From Methanomicrobiales archaeon (GTDB taxonomy: Archaea; Halobacteriota; Methanomicrobia; Methanomicrobiales; Methanospirillaceae): a stretch of 64,000 nt of DNA. A program made the position numbers and the translations under genes. Shown one piece after another: positions 49,776 through 57,883 of the stretch (its first letter is position 1; each line of letters starts with the position of its first letter). The stretch spans positions 62,001 to 126,000 of the forward strand of contig JALHCK010000003.1 in assembly GCA_022841205.1 (NCBI GenBank). Reading direction: 5' to 3'. The notes below the pieces were generated by a model. That model saw only the letters and a program-made list of their open reading frames with translations, was not told the DNA's origin and did no database searches.

Positions 49776-50420
49776 TTATACTTTGGCAGCAGCAGCGAAT
49801 TTCTTTGAGATTTCCTCGTCGCCAATCTCCAGGTACTCGTCCTTTGTTATCACCACGACATGGAGGCCTTCCCCTGAACCGGAGTCTCTCTTCATGGCCG
49901 CCCTTACGGCCCGTACCGCGAGTGCCACCGCCTCGTCCCGTGGCATCCCTTTCCTGAACCGGTCTTCGAGAACACCGTAGGCCATGGGTGAGCCTGACCC
50001 TGTCGCTACGATCTCCTCTTCCCTGGTCACACCGCCAAGTGCATCAACCGAGAAGAGGCCTGGTCCGGATTCATCGACGCCGCCGACCAGGAGCTGGACG
50101 TAGTACGGGAAGTAACGGTTGTTGTTCAGGATATTGGCGAGCAGGGTGGATGCCGCCGCAACCGACATCGACCGTCCCCGCCGGATATTGTAGAGGCTGC
50201 ACTCCACGGTCATGAGCCGTGCCATCTGCTGTGCATCGCCGACGCCGCCCGCGGTGGTCATGCCGATGCGGTCGGATATCCGGTACACCTTCTTGGCCTT
50301 CTTGCTGGCGATCAAATACCCCATCGTGGCCCGTAGCTCGGTGGCGAGGACAACACCATCTTCAAAGACCAGTCCCACGGTGGTCGTCCCCTTCAGGGGT
50401 TCCTGGGCTCCTTCAATCAT
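49776..50420 (-). CDS. psmB: Proteasome beta subunit
   Basis: 214 residues. The pro-peptide is short (residues 1-11, ending LKG), and self-cleavage would expose the catalytic Thr12 of TTTVG. The active-site lysine lies in ASKKAKKVYRISDRIGM and aspartate in the ATELRATMG segment. GSGSPMAYGVLE is the conserved interface segment. It belongs to the 20S core with an alpha subunit encoded elsewhere. It is upstream of fttA in an apparent three-gene operon. Confidence 0.97.
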   Translation of the reverse strand: MIEGAQEPLKGTTTVGLVFEDGVVLATELRATMGYLIASKKAKKVYRISDRIGMTTAGGVGDAQQMARLMTVECSLYNIRRGRSMSVAAASTLLANILNNNRYFPYYVQLLVGGVDESGPGLFSVDALGGVTREEEIVATGSGSPMAYGVLEDRFRKGMPRDEAVALAVRAVRAAMKRDSGSGEGLHVVVITKDEYLEIGDEEISKKFAAAAKV

Positions 50421-50507
50421 ATATATACCCCAAAATGCAGAAAACGCTGGGAAAACTTCTCAAAAGCGCTTCATCACAATACATGTCATAAGAAAATTTA
50501 AAGGTTT

Positions 50508-51356
50508 TTATTGTTCCGCCTGGTTGTATAAAGCGGTGATAAGGTCGCGGTCAAATAGCATGGCCACCAGTTTCTTGTCACCGTTCACTACGGGAAGCTG
50601 GTCGACTCGCCCGCGTTTCATCTTCAATGCGCATTCGCTCACCCCGGAATTCAGGGGGACGGATATGACATTGGTGATCATCGCCGACTTGACCGGCCGC
50701 TCCGGCAGCTGGATGCGGGAGATGCCATACGAGATGGTATGCATGTCGCGGATGCTTTCCCAGGTCCATTCATCATCGTCCGTTCCGTTCGAGAAATCGC
50801 TGATCTCGACCATGTCCTCTATGGACGAATGGCGGATCAGGTCCCTTTCAGAGATGATGCCGAGCAGCCTGCTTTCTGCATCGAGGATGGGGATCGCTTC
50901 GAATCCCGATATATCCATGATCCGGGCGACGAGCGGAAGGGGGGTCTCTTCCCAGAGGGCATAGGTCTGGGATACATACCGGTCCTTGATCTCTTCCCCG
51001 ATCCGGAGCTGGGCGAGGGCATGGATGAGATCGGCGACCGAGATGAGGCCGACGAGCTCCTCCCCATCGATGACCGGCAGTCTCCTGACATTATACTCGA
51101 CCATGAGCCTTGCGGCTTCCTCGACAGGGGCATCGGGGTGCACGGTGACCGGGTTCCGGGTCATCAGCAGGCCGAGCTGGGTCTCATCAGACTTGCGGAG
51201 GAGATCCTTCCGGGTGATGATCCCCACCAGTTTGCCCTCCTTCAGCACCGGAACTCCGCTGATGCCGGTCCGTTTCAGGATCTTCAGCACTTCGTCACGG
51301 TTTCCGGGAATCTCGACCCGGACAACCTCGGTGGTCATGTATTCTGCGACTTTCAT
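50508..51356 (-). CDS. Protein with four CBS domains
   Basis: 282 residues made of two Bateman modules. Each CBS unit shows the GIPVL-like strand and D-x-[IL] ending: GVPVLKEGKLVGIITRKDLL, RRLPVIDGEELVGLISVADLI, EAIPILDAESRLLGIISERDLI and DQLPVVNGDKKLVAMLFDRDLI. An acidic insert (NGTDDDEW) separates units three and four. CBS pairs bind adenosine nucleotides, so a nucleotide-sensing role is likely, with no attached catalytic domain. It overlaps the upstream Usp gene as ATGA. Confidence 0.9.
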   Translation of the reverse strand: MKVAEYMTTEVVRVEIPGNRDEVLKILKRTGISGVPVLKEGKLVGIITRKDLLRKSDETQLGLLMTRNPVTVHPDAPVEEAARLMVEYNVRRLPVIDGEELVGLISVADLIHALAQLRIGEEIKDRYVSQTYALWEETPLPLVARIMDISGFEAIPILDAESRLLGIISERDLIRHSSIEDMVEISDFSNGTDDDEWTWESIRDMHTISYGISRIQLPERPVKSAMITNVISVPLNSGVSECALKMKRGRVDQLPVVNGDKKLVAMLFDRDLITALYNQAEQ

Positions 51357-51787
51357 TTCCGTGGTCTCACCACCATGACCGTTGTAGGAGAGTTCGAGAC
51401 CACAAACGAGCTGACACTCCCGAGCAGGAGCCGGTCGACCTCGCTTTTCCCGTGTGATCCTACAACGACGAGATCTGCGCCGATTTCACCGGCAGCCTTC
51501 AGGATCTCGTTGCCAGCATGCCCCTGCCTGATGGAGGTCTCGATCCTGACACCATGTTTCTTGGCCTTCTCGCGGGCCGCTTCAAGGGCAGTGTTCCCTT
51601 CCTGCTCGAGCATGCTGTACATGATCTCCCACGTGCTGTCCATTGGCAGCGATGAGAAGAGGCCGGTCTCTACAACGTAGATCGCGTGCAGGGATCCCTT
51701 CCAGACCCGTGCTTCTTCGATTGCCGCTCCCAGTGCCTGGTCACTGATCTTTGATCCGTCTATTGCCACGAGAATGTGTTGGAACAT
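51353..51787 (-). CDS. Universal stress protein (UspA family)
   Basis: 144 residues from ATG 51787 (MFQHILVAIDGSK). The Rossmann-like fold binds ATP through the C-terminal G-x2-G-x9-G-[ST] loop, visible as VVGSHGKSEVDRLLLGSVS. FQHILVAIDGS at the N-terminus is typical. It is paired with the four-CBS protein in a two-gene operon, so both partners probably sense adenine nucleotides. A longer version from 51799 is possible. Confidence 0.93.
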   Translation of the reverse strand: MFQHILVAIDGSKISDQALGAAIEEARVWKGSLHAIYVVETGLFSSLPMDSTWEIMYSMLEQEGNTALEAAREKAKKHGVRIETSIRQGHAGNEILKAAGEIGADLVVVGSHGKSEVDRLLLGSVSSFVVSNSPTTVMVVRPRK

Positions 51788-51823
51788 GGGTACCCCCAAA
51801 AGAGCTTTTCTATTAATGTATTT

Positions 51824-52864
51824 TCATGAATTAATAACTTTTTTGAGGATATTGTCCGCCCCCGCCCTGCTGGCCAGTGTCCTGACCGGATCGCGGGAGA
51901 GCCACAGGTTTGATTCCCGAGGCGCCAGCACCAGGAAATTTGCCGGGGACCTCTCCCTGATGAAGTATGAACTGCCGGAAAGGGCCGAACCGGCTACAGC
52001 GGCCCGGAGCACCGTATCCGGGGGGACCCGGTACACGGTTGTGAGAAACGACATCTCCCTCCAGGGATCGGGCTGTACTGTCATGCAGTTGTCGGTCCCG
52101 ATAAGGAGCGGGACTCCCTGGTCGATCATCCCGCGTACCGGGGGGTTCCGCGCGCTTCCGGTAACCCCGAACAGCCAGTTCGACCGTGCGCAGACTGCTA
52201 CCGGGATCGCCTCATCCGCACACCGTTTCAGGTGCTCCCCGGTGGCGTGAGTGCAGTGGACAAGGAGATCGGGCTCGTATGTGAGTGCAGTATCTATATC
52301 GAAGGGATCTCTTTCGCCGGCATGGAACGCGACCAGTTTTCCGGCAGCCCTGGTCCGCGACACCACCTCGTCGAGAGAGGGTATATCGCGCGCACTGCTT
52401 ATCCCGGCACCGTCTCCTGCCAGTTCTCCACCATCCCGCCCGAGGATCAGGGGCCGGCATGACAGCCCTTCTGCGGCACGCCCGAGCGCCTCCACCCCGG
52501 GCACTCCTCCCTCGCGGAAATCGGCAAAACCTGCCGTCCCGTACCGGTACATGCTCCTGACTGTGGCGCGCATCGCCGCTACCAGGTCATCCTCCGGTGT
52601 TGAAGCAAGGATCCGGTGCTTAAGGCCGTGGGGCGGGGTTACCATCTCTTCCAGGTCGCCCGTAACCGGGATATCCATGGCCACGCTGTCCCCCACGTGG
52701 GTATGGGCATTGAAGAAAGCCGGGCATATCCATGCTGCCGGTCGACCGGAGGTCTCCTCGATACGGCGGATAATTCCCCGTTCCACCACGATGGTCACAT
52801 TCCTGGCCAGCAGTTCCTCGCCAAGGAGTGCCTGTCCTTCGATAACGAGATCCTCCGCACCCAT
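51824..52864 (-). CDS. Amidohydrolase family protein
   Basis: 346 residues, shorter than DadD and only distantly like it. The metal site has NAHTHVGDSVAM near residue 52, a central FHAGERDPFDIDTAL histidine, VHCTHATGEHL, and GTDNCMTVQPDPW near residue 265. This suits a nucleoside or pterin deaminase-like hydrolase, but the substrate is unknown. It is divergent from secG, with only 47 bases between starts. It lies separately from the Usp/CBS operon. Confidence 0.85.
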   Translation of the reverse strand: MGAEDLVIEGQALLGEELLARNVTIVVERGIIRRIEETSGRPAAWICPAFFNAHTHVGDSVAMDIPVTGDLEEMVTPPHGLKHRILASTPEDDLVAAMRATVRSMYRYGTAGFADFREGGVPGVEALGRAAEGLSCRPLILGRDGGELAGDGAGISSARDIPSLDEVVSRTRAAGKLVAFHAGERDPFDIDTALTYEPDLLVHCTHATGEHLKRCADEAIPVAVCARSNWLFGVTGSARNPPVRGMIDQGVPLLIGTDNCMTVQPDPWREMSFLTTVYRVPPDTVLRAAVAGSALSGSSYFIRERSPANFLVLAPRESNLWLSRDPVRTLASRAGADNILKKVINS

Positions 52865-52911
52865 GCCCTGTCACCGTTTTTATATAGGTTGAATGGGAGA
52901 AATAACCTGGT

Positions 52912-53070
52912 ATGGCAAAGAAAGCTGGCGGCAGACTGATATCATCAGCCGGACTGGTCAACTACTATGAGAGCGAGGACAAACGTGCCGTCCACATAAA
53001 CCCGTACTCGGTTATCGTGGTTGCCATTGCACTGTCGATAATCGTCATCGTGCTCAACTTTCTCTTCTGA
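52912..53070 (+). CDS. secG: Sec61-beta / SecG subunit of the protein translocase
   Basis: 52 residues, MAKKAGGRLISSAGLVNYYE at the start. The N-terminal half is cytoplasmic with the conserved GL-x-x-YY and KRAVHINPYSV segments, and a single membrane helix (IVVAIALSIIVIVLNFLF) ends the protein. This is the archaeal Sec61-beta, which sits at the edge of the SecY channel. Length and layout match known members exactly. The coding part ends at 53070. Confidence 0.93.
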   Translation: MAKKAGGRLISSAGLVNYYESEDKRAVHINPYSVIVVAIALSIIVIVLNFLF

Positions 53071-53224
53071 TCATATCCGGCGGATCAAACTTTTTCAAAA
53101 TGAAGGTGCCGATGGAGAGTAATGGATAACCCTGTAAATCCAGGCATCCGTCCGTTGCAATGGCGATGAAAAAAGGGGGTTATCATTTCGTATACCTGCA
53201 CCACGAAGTGAACCCGGGTGGGCA

Positions 53225-53974
53225 TCACCGTTCTTTCAACCGTTTCCTGATGATATCCTCTTCCGCGGAGAAGTAGATGGTATCGTGGCCGTTCCAGTCC
53301 GGGCAGTTGCGGAAGACCACGACCGGGACTGCGTTGTCGCTTTCTCCCATCACGAAATTTGCAAAACCAGCGATCTCGTCTACAACCGCTTCCTCGGTGA
53401 TCTTCAGCTCGTGGCCGAACAGGTCGCAGTCTCCCCGGAAGTCGCGGATGGCAGGCATGCCGCTCCACCCGATGGCATGACCGGTCTGCCCCCTCCGAAA
53501 CGATCTGCCGCAGGTGTCGGTCACGATCACCCGCACATCTTTCCCGGTCCGGGCACGGAACCCTTCCCGGAGGTCGGCTGCGGCAGCCATCGGGTCAGGG
53601 GGGAGGAGGATGATATGTCCGTCTTCGATATTGCTCTGGTCGACCCCGGCCCGCACACCGACATGGCCGCAGGGGAGCTCGCAGAGCACGAAGGGATATT
53701 CGAGGATGACATCCCGGGAAGTGTCAAGGACCGCCTGGATGAACCTTGGGTCTTCCTTTGTCCTTCCAGCTATCCTGATGGCCCGCTCACCCGTGACGAT
53801 GTCTGACAGGGAGCGGGTGTAGCCTTTCGCCTTTGAATAAACAGATGAAGCGATACAGACAATGTCCCCGTCTGAAAGGACCACCCGTTCCGAGATCAGG
53901 GCGCAGAGATCGTCGCCCTCCGTGATGAGCGGGAGCCCGCGAACCCCGACAACGGTAATCGGCTCTTCTCGCAT
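53225..53974 (-). CDS. cofE: Coenzyme F420-0:L-glutamate ligase
   Basis: 249 residues from ATG 53974. CofE adds glutamates to F420-0 using GTP. Family segments are GVRGLPLITEGDDL at the N-terminus, VVLSDGDIVCIASSVYSKAKG, CGHVGVRAGVDQSNI, and the DTCGRSFRRGQTGHAIGWSGM loop that binds GTP and metal. This confirms an F420-using organism. The frame extends upstream to 54064 but lacks family features there. It is divergent from the DUF1922-type zinc-ribbon gene. Confidence 0.96.
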   Translation of the reverse strand: MREEPITVVGVRGLPLITEGDDLCALISERVVLSDGDIVCIASSVYSKAKGYTRSLSDIVTGERAIRIAGRTKEDPRFIQAVLDTSRDVILEYPFVLCELPCGHVGVRAGVDQSNIEDGHIILLPPDPMAAAADLREGFRARTGKDVRVIVTDTCGRSFRRGQTGHAIGWSGMPAIRDFRGDCDLFGHELKITEEAVVDEIAGFANFVMGESDNAVPVVVFRNCPDWNGHDTIYFSAEEDIIRKRLKER

Positions 53975-54081
53975 ACTTCTTCTTTCTGGGTCGGGGGTAA
54001 TGATAAAGCGGATATATCCCCCGGGGCCTGCCTGGCAGGGCCGCAATATATATCCACCCAGCACGGCAATACCCGGTTAGG

Positions 54082-54348
54082 ATGTACCTCATCATCCGCT
54101 GTGGCGGATGCAGGACTTTTACCTATGTCGACCGGTTACAGCAGTGGAAACTCTGCCCCCGTTGCGGGGAGACCATCAGTGTTGCCGGATCCCCGGTGTA
54201 CCTCGAAGTCGAGGAGTTCACCATGGCAGAAGATATCATCCAGCAGCTCCAGAACCACCTTGATTCCAGGCGGAAAAAAGATCTATCCCCTGAAGAGATC
54301 TCAACGCTTCGCCACCGCTACGCAGAGTGGGTGAGGGGCCGGGTCTAG
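54082..54348 (+). CDS. DUF1922-like zinc-ribbon protein
   Basis: 88 residues. The N-terminal 35 residues form a small zinc ribbon (MYLIIRCGGCRTF ... CPRCGETI) matching the DUF1922 pattern. The C-terminal half is helical and charged, with LDSRRKKDLSPEEISTLRHRYAEW, probably an extended helix. The function is unknown. A minus-strand gene for another tiny zinc-ribbon protein ends five bases after its stop. Confidence 0.8.
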   Translation: MYLIIRCGGCRTFTYVDRLQQWKLCPRCGETISVAGSPVYLEVEEFTMAEDIIQQLQNHLDSRRKKDLSPEEISTLRHRYAEWVRGRV

Positions 54349-54352
54349 AGCC

Positions 54353-54502
54353 CTACCACCGCATTCCGCAACCGGGGCAGACAAGGGTAACCACCCGCCC
54401 GCAGTTTGGGCAGACAAGTCCCTGCCGGGTGCGGTACTCCACCGGTTTTCCGCAGTTCCTGCACAGGATCTCGAGTTCGTATCCGCAGGTGTGCCGGAGC
54501 AT
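54353..54502 (-). CDS. 49-residue double zinc-ribbon protein
   Basis: I translated this from ATG 54502. It contains seven cysteines arranged as CGYEL, CRNC, CPNC, CPGC in 49 residues, enough for two zinc sites, with GKPVEYRTRQGLV between. It ends CPGCGMRW and a TAG stop at 54353. It lies upstream of pelota on the same strand's far side (43 bases). No family is recognised; similar small archaeal proteins have been called zinc-ribbon proteins of unknown role. Confidence 0.72.
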   Translation of the reverse strand: MLRHTCGYELEILCRNCGKPVEYRTRQGLVCPNCGRVVTLVCPGCGMRW

Positions 54503-54545
54503 CTAATCTCCCGTGGAGGCTCCTCTGATAAATAGGTTCGCCTCG

Positions 54546-55571
54546 TTATTCCACGGAATAACGGAGCAGGGCGGCAACCCCGCCCAGGCCATCGAGCTGC
54601 TTTCCCGGTTCGAACTCTGAAGAGAAGACCACGATTGCAGCGCCCATCAGCTCGGCCCGGTCGATCAGGTGGGCGATCCCCTCATCCCTGAGAAGGTAAT
54701 CGAGCACCAGGAGCTGTTCGCAGGCCCCGTAATCGACTGCCCGTTGCACATGTGCCCTTCCGTATGCGGCCGGGAGATCTTTGCCGATTCGCGCGAGCAG
54801 TTCGTTCATCGCCCTGACCTCGTTGCCAAGCTGCAAATCCTCGTGGATCTTCTCAAGGACTCCCTGGCCGATGACTTCCTGGACTGCTCCCGGCCCGATT
54901 CTTCTTGTCTCTGCCACGATGCAGCGGGCGGCGATCCCGGGAAGGACTCCCCGGAGGTACCGCATGAAGTCCTCCTTGATAAATCCCGGCCCGGCGATCA
55001 CCAGGGGGCCGGCGATCGGTGAGAGGTGGGAGGCCACCCGGGCAAAGAAGTCCTGGCGGGTGTCTTCCCCCGACCCCTTCCCACTCCCTGCTGTGCAGGA
55101 CAGTACACCTTCCGGCCCGAACTGGCGGATCCTGAAGAGTTCTGCATCCCCTTCTTCGATGGTCAGGACATGGACCGCTTCGAATACCGATGCCTTCACC
55201 GCCCGATCGATCCGCTCAAACTCGACCTGCCGCCATCGCTTGATCACCGAGATCTCGTATCCCGGCTCGATGTTCAGGGTATGGTGTGCGCCGGTCTCGG
55301 GACCATGTTCGATAACCCCGTGAATGCGGAGCCGGTTGGAAAACCTGTGGAACTCGACCTTACCGACACGGATCCCGAGACGTACCGGCCGTTTCTCAGG
55401 CTTTTCAGGCCGGAGCCGGTCTGGCGGCACCTCGACTGTCCGCAGGGTCGTGGCAAAGACCAGGTCGCCGGGGCCGATAAGGTGCGAGAAGTGCCAGAGG
55501 TCGTCAAGGCTCTCGGGAAAGAGCCGCATCTCCCCAAATGACCTCTGGATCTCTCCCTGTTCGGCTTTCAT
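54546..55571 (-). CDS. pelA: mRNA surveillance protein pelota
   Basis: 341 residues. Pelota enters stalled ribosomes and, with ABCE1, splits them. The N-terminal Sm-like domain (to about residue 130) contains FPESLDDLWHFSHLIGPGDLV. The central and C-terminal domains are like release factor eRF1 but lack the GGQ tripeptide, as expected (LVIAGPGFIKEDF and LVLDYLLRDE). Its ATG overlaps the rqcH stop, so both are made from one message. ABCE1 lies 2.3 kb away, divergently. Confidence 0.95.
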   Translation of the reverse strand: MKAEQGEIQRSFGEMRLFPESLDDLWHFSHLIGPGDLVFATTLRTVEVPPDRLRPEKPEKRPVRLGIRVGKVEFHRFSNRLRIHGVIEHGPETGAHHTLNIEPGYEISVIKRWRQVEFERIDRAVKASVFEAVHVLTIEEGDAELFRIRQFGPEGVLSCTAGSGKGSGEDTRQDFFARVASHLSPIAGPLVIAGPGFIKEDFMRYLRGVLPGIAARCIVAETRRIGPGAVQEVIGQGVLEKIHEDLQLGNEVRAMNELLARIGKDLPAAYGRAHVQRAVDYGACEQLLVLDYLLRDEGIAHLIDRAELMGAAIVVFSSEFEPGKQLDGLGGVAALLRYSVE

Positions 55572-57457
55572 CTCTCCACCATGTCTGACCCGCCCGGCGG
55601 GATGAATGCGGCGATAGCCTCAGCCGAGAGCACGCCCCTGAGCCCTTTCGCCTCGTCGCCGAGCCGGTCCCGCAGGACCCGCAACAGTTTTCTTGCCATA
55701 TCATTGGGCTCGAAGGTGCCGGGCACAAGGGTGACGAAAAGATCTGTTCTTGCCGATACCGCGGAGGGAGGCCCCCCGATCACCGCGACCTCGGGCTCAC
55801 GCTGCAGCCCGATGGCCACGGCAAGCGGGACATCCCGGAAGTATTCCCGCTCCCCACGTACCACGAATGAACCACGGCTGATGTATTCACCGGACTCCGG
55901 CGTTTTACTCACCTGGGCGGGCCTGGCCGCGTACACGTCCGCGGAAAAATGGCCGCTCCTCCACGCACCCGAAAACGAGGCGGCAAACTGCGCCACTTCG
56001 TCCATCCGCCCGGTTGCCCCCTTCACGATCACCACGCTTGCCCCATGGACGTCTGCATGGACAAACAGGTCTCCTCCCTCCATGTATCTCCTGACAAGCT
56101 CCTCGTTCTGGGAGGCATCCTTTCCGCCAAGCACGAGGACGCCGTCGCTTGTTGAAAACCAGCGGAAGCGGTGGTACCAGCGCCGCTTCATGATCGCTGC
56201 CCGGGCCGCTTTTCTCTCTTTGGCAGCCAATGGCCGCTCCATTGCCGCCCGGGCCCCGGCAATCTTCTTCCTGAGCTTCTTGTTTGCCTCAAAATAGCGG
56301 CCTATGCTTGCCTCGAGGCCATCGTGGACAAACAGGGTGACCCGCTCGCCAATATCCACGTCAACCGATGCCCCGGCGGGATTGACCGAGAGGATCTTTG
56401 TTGCAGGGCCGGAGTCCTGGGCGGCGAGGATCTGCGAGATCTCCTGCCACGACTTTGTCGAGCTTGCCTTCTCCAGTGCCGTGATGATCTCCTGGAGGAG
56501 GGGATACGACCCATACATCAGCTCAACGATCCGCTCGTTTTTTGCCACCCGCCCCTCGTACCTGGAGAGAAGCTCGGCCTGCCGGGCGCGGATACGCTCC
56601 TGCCTGCCCAGTTTCTCCGCGACCTTCGCCGCTTCGGCCTCCGCCTCCGGGACAGGCGGGTAGAACCAGTCCAGCGCCTGGTTGAATGCCGGGAGCCCGT
56701 CTCCTGCAGCAGGTGCCTCCCCCCCTGCCGGGAGGACCGCATTACCATGCCGGAGCGGGGCGATCTCCTGCGAAACTTCATCGATGAGCCGGTGGAGTTC
56801 ACGGTATACGACACTGGCATCTGCCTCCCTTGCCGGGATGGTCTTTTCGATCCCGGCCCTCCTGCAGAGCTCTTCGGCATAAGTTCCACCAAGCATCACC
56901 CCGACGGCAAGCGCCCTGACCAGGTCACGGTCTTCTGCCAGGAGGTACCGGCGGAACTCCTCCTGGGAAAAGGTTGAGGGGTCAGGGGGCGGGAATACGT
57001 AAGGTACACCGGCAACCACGTCCCGTTCCCGGAACCGCTGGGGGCGCATCGGCTGGATGATGGTATACTGCTGATCGCAGAGCACCACGTTTCCTTCATC
57101 GTATAGTTCGACCACGAGGTGGTATTCCGTCCCATGCTTCCCGATATCTATGGTAACTATCCGCTGGATACCATACTGCGTGATGGAGAGGATCCTCCCA
57201 CCCGAGATATGCTTGCGAAGGAGCATGGCAAACGGCGGTGGAAATTTCGGAGGGTGGGGAAGCGCAGCCGTGAGGTGGGCACGCTTCCCGTTCTCGATAA
57301 GCAGGAAGAACCGGGCATGTTCCCGTCCATGGAGCCGGAATGCGAGGAAACCCGGAGGGATCAGGTAAACCTTGGCGATCCATAGTGGGAGGAGCCCGGT
57401 CCACTCGGTGACCACAGCCCGGAGATCGATCCCGCTCATACCTTCGCGTGTCGCCAT
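55568..57457 (-). CDS. rqcH: Ribosome rescue protein RqcH (NEMF/Rqc2 family)
   Basis: 629 residues from ATG 57457. The NFACT-N domain (GIDLRAVVTEWTGLL, then RLHGREHARFFLLIENG) recognises tRNA on split 50S subunits. Helix-hairpin-helix and coiled-coil middle sections follow, then the NFACT-R domain with WFSTSDGVLVLGGKDASQNE and HGASVVIVKG. RqcH adds C-terminal tails to stalled peptides. It overlaps pelota by four bases. TTG at 57469 is a weaker start. Confidence 0.96.
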   Translation of the reverse strand: MATREGMSGIDLRAVVTEWTGLLPLWIAKVYLIPPGFLAFRLHGREHARFFLLIENGKRAHLTAALPHPPKFPPPFAMLLRKHISGGRILSITQYGIQRIVTIDIGKHGTEYHLVVELYDEGNVVLCDQQYTIIQPMRPQRFRERDVVAGVPYVFPPPDPSTFSQEEFRRYLLAEDRDLVRALAVGVMLGGTYAEELCRRAGIEKTIPAREADASVVYRELHRLIDEVSQEIAPLRHGNAVLPAGGEAPAAGDGLPAFNQALDWFYPPVPEAEAEAAKVAEKLGRQERIRARQAELLSRYEGRVAKNERIVELMYGSYPLLQEIITALEKASSTKSWQEISQILAAQDSGPATKILSVNPAGASVDVDIGERVTLFVHDGLEASIGRYFEANKKLRKKIAGARAAMERPLAAKERKAARAAIMKRRWYHRFRWFSTSDGVLVLGGKDASQNEELVRRYMEGGDLFVHADVHGASVVIVKGATGRMDEVAQFAASFSGAWRSGHFSADVYAARPAQVSKTPESGEYISRGSFVVRGEREYFRDVPLAVAIGLQREPEVAVIGGPPSAVSARTDLFVTLVPGTFEPNDMARKLLRVLRDRLGDEAKGLRGVLSAEAIAAFIPPGGSDMVER

Positions 57458-57516
57458 GGGAGATACCAAATTAGATATGAGACAACGACCTAAAAATAGG
57501 ACTACTAGGTGTAGTG

Positions 57517-57876
57517 ATGAGTGCCGAAGAGCAAGAGGATAAGCCGGTCATTGCGGTCAGGAAAACTCCTGAAGAGAAGAGCGCGGAGCACCTCCAGCGG
57601 ATCCAGCGATCCCTGGTTGCCTGTGTCATGGGAATTGTGACCGGGGTTATATCCCGCCTGGCTGTCGACCCTGCCAATATCCTCGGGCTCCAGAGCTATA
57701 CCTTCCTCGGCCTGGTCATAATGGCTGCAGGAGTGGTGGTCCAGCGGCATATCTTCCAGGCCATGCGACTCGGACCGGCATCGCTTGGAAAAAAGGACTG
57801 GTTCTACCAGGGGTTCATGACGTTTGCCTTCTGGTTCATAACCTGGACGCTCCTCCTGTCCGGCACACCATCGTGA
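57517..57876 (+). CDS. EMC6-like membrane protein (archaeal)
   Basis: 119 residues with three membrane helices: VACVMGIVTGVISRLAV, YTFLGLVIMAAGVVVQ and FWFITWTLLLSG. A charged cytoplasmic N-terminus (EEKSAEHLQRIQRSL) precedes them. The layout and loop NILGLQSYTFLG fit the archaeal EMC6 family, related to the insertase subunit EMC6; this is family memory, not a search. It starts from ATG 57517 with GGTG upstream and is seven bases from ABCE1 on the same strand. Confidence 0.75.
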   Translation: MSAEEQEDKPVIAVRKTPEEKSAEHLQRIQRSLVACVMGIVTGVISRLAVDPANILGLQSYTFLGLVIMAAGVVVQRHIFQAMRLGPASLGKKDWFYQGFMTFAFWFITWTLLLSGTPS

Positions 57877-57883
57877 TCCCACC

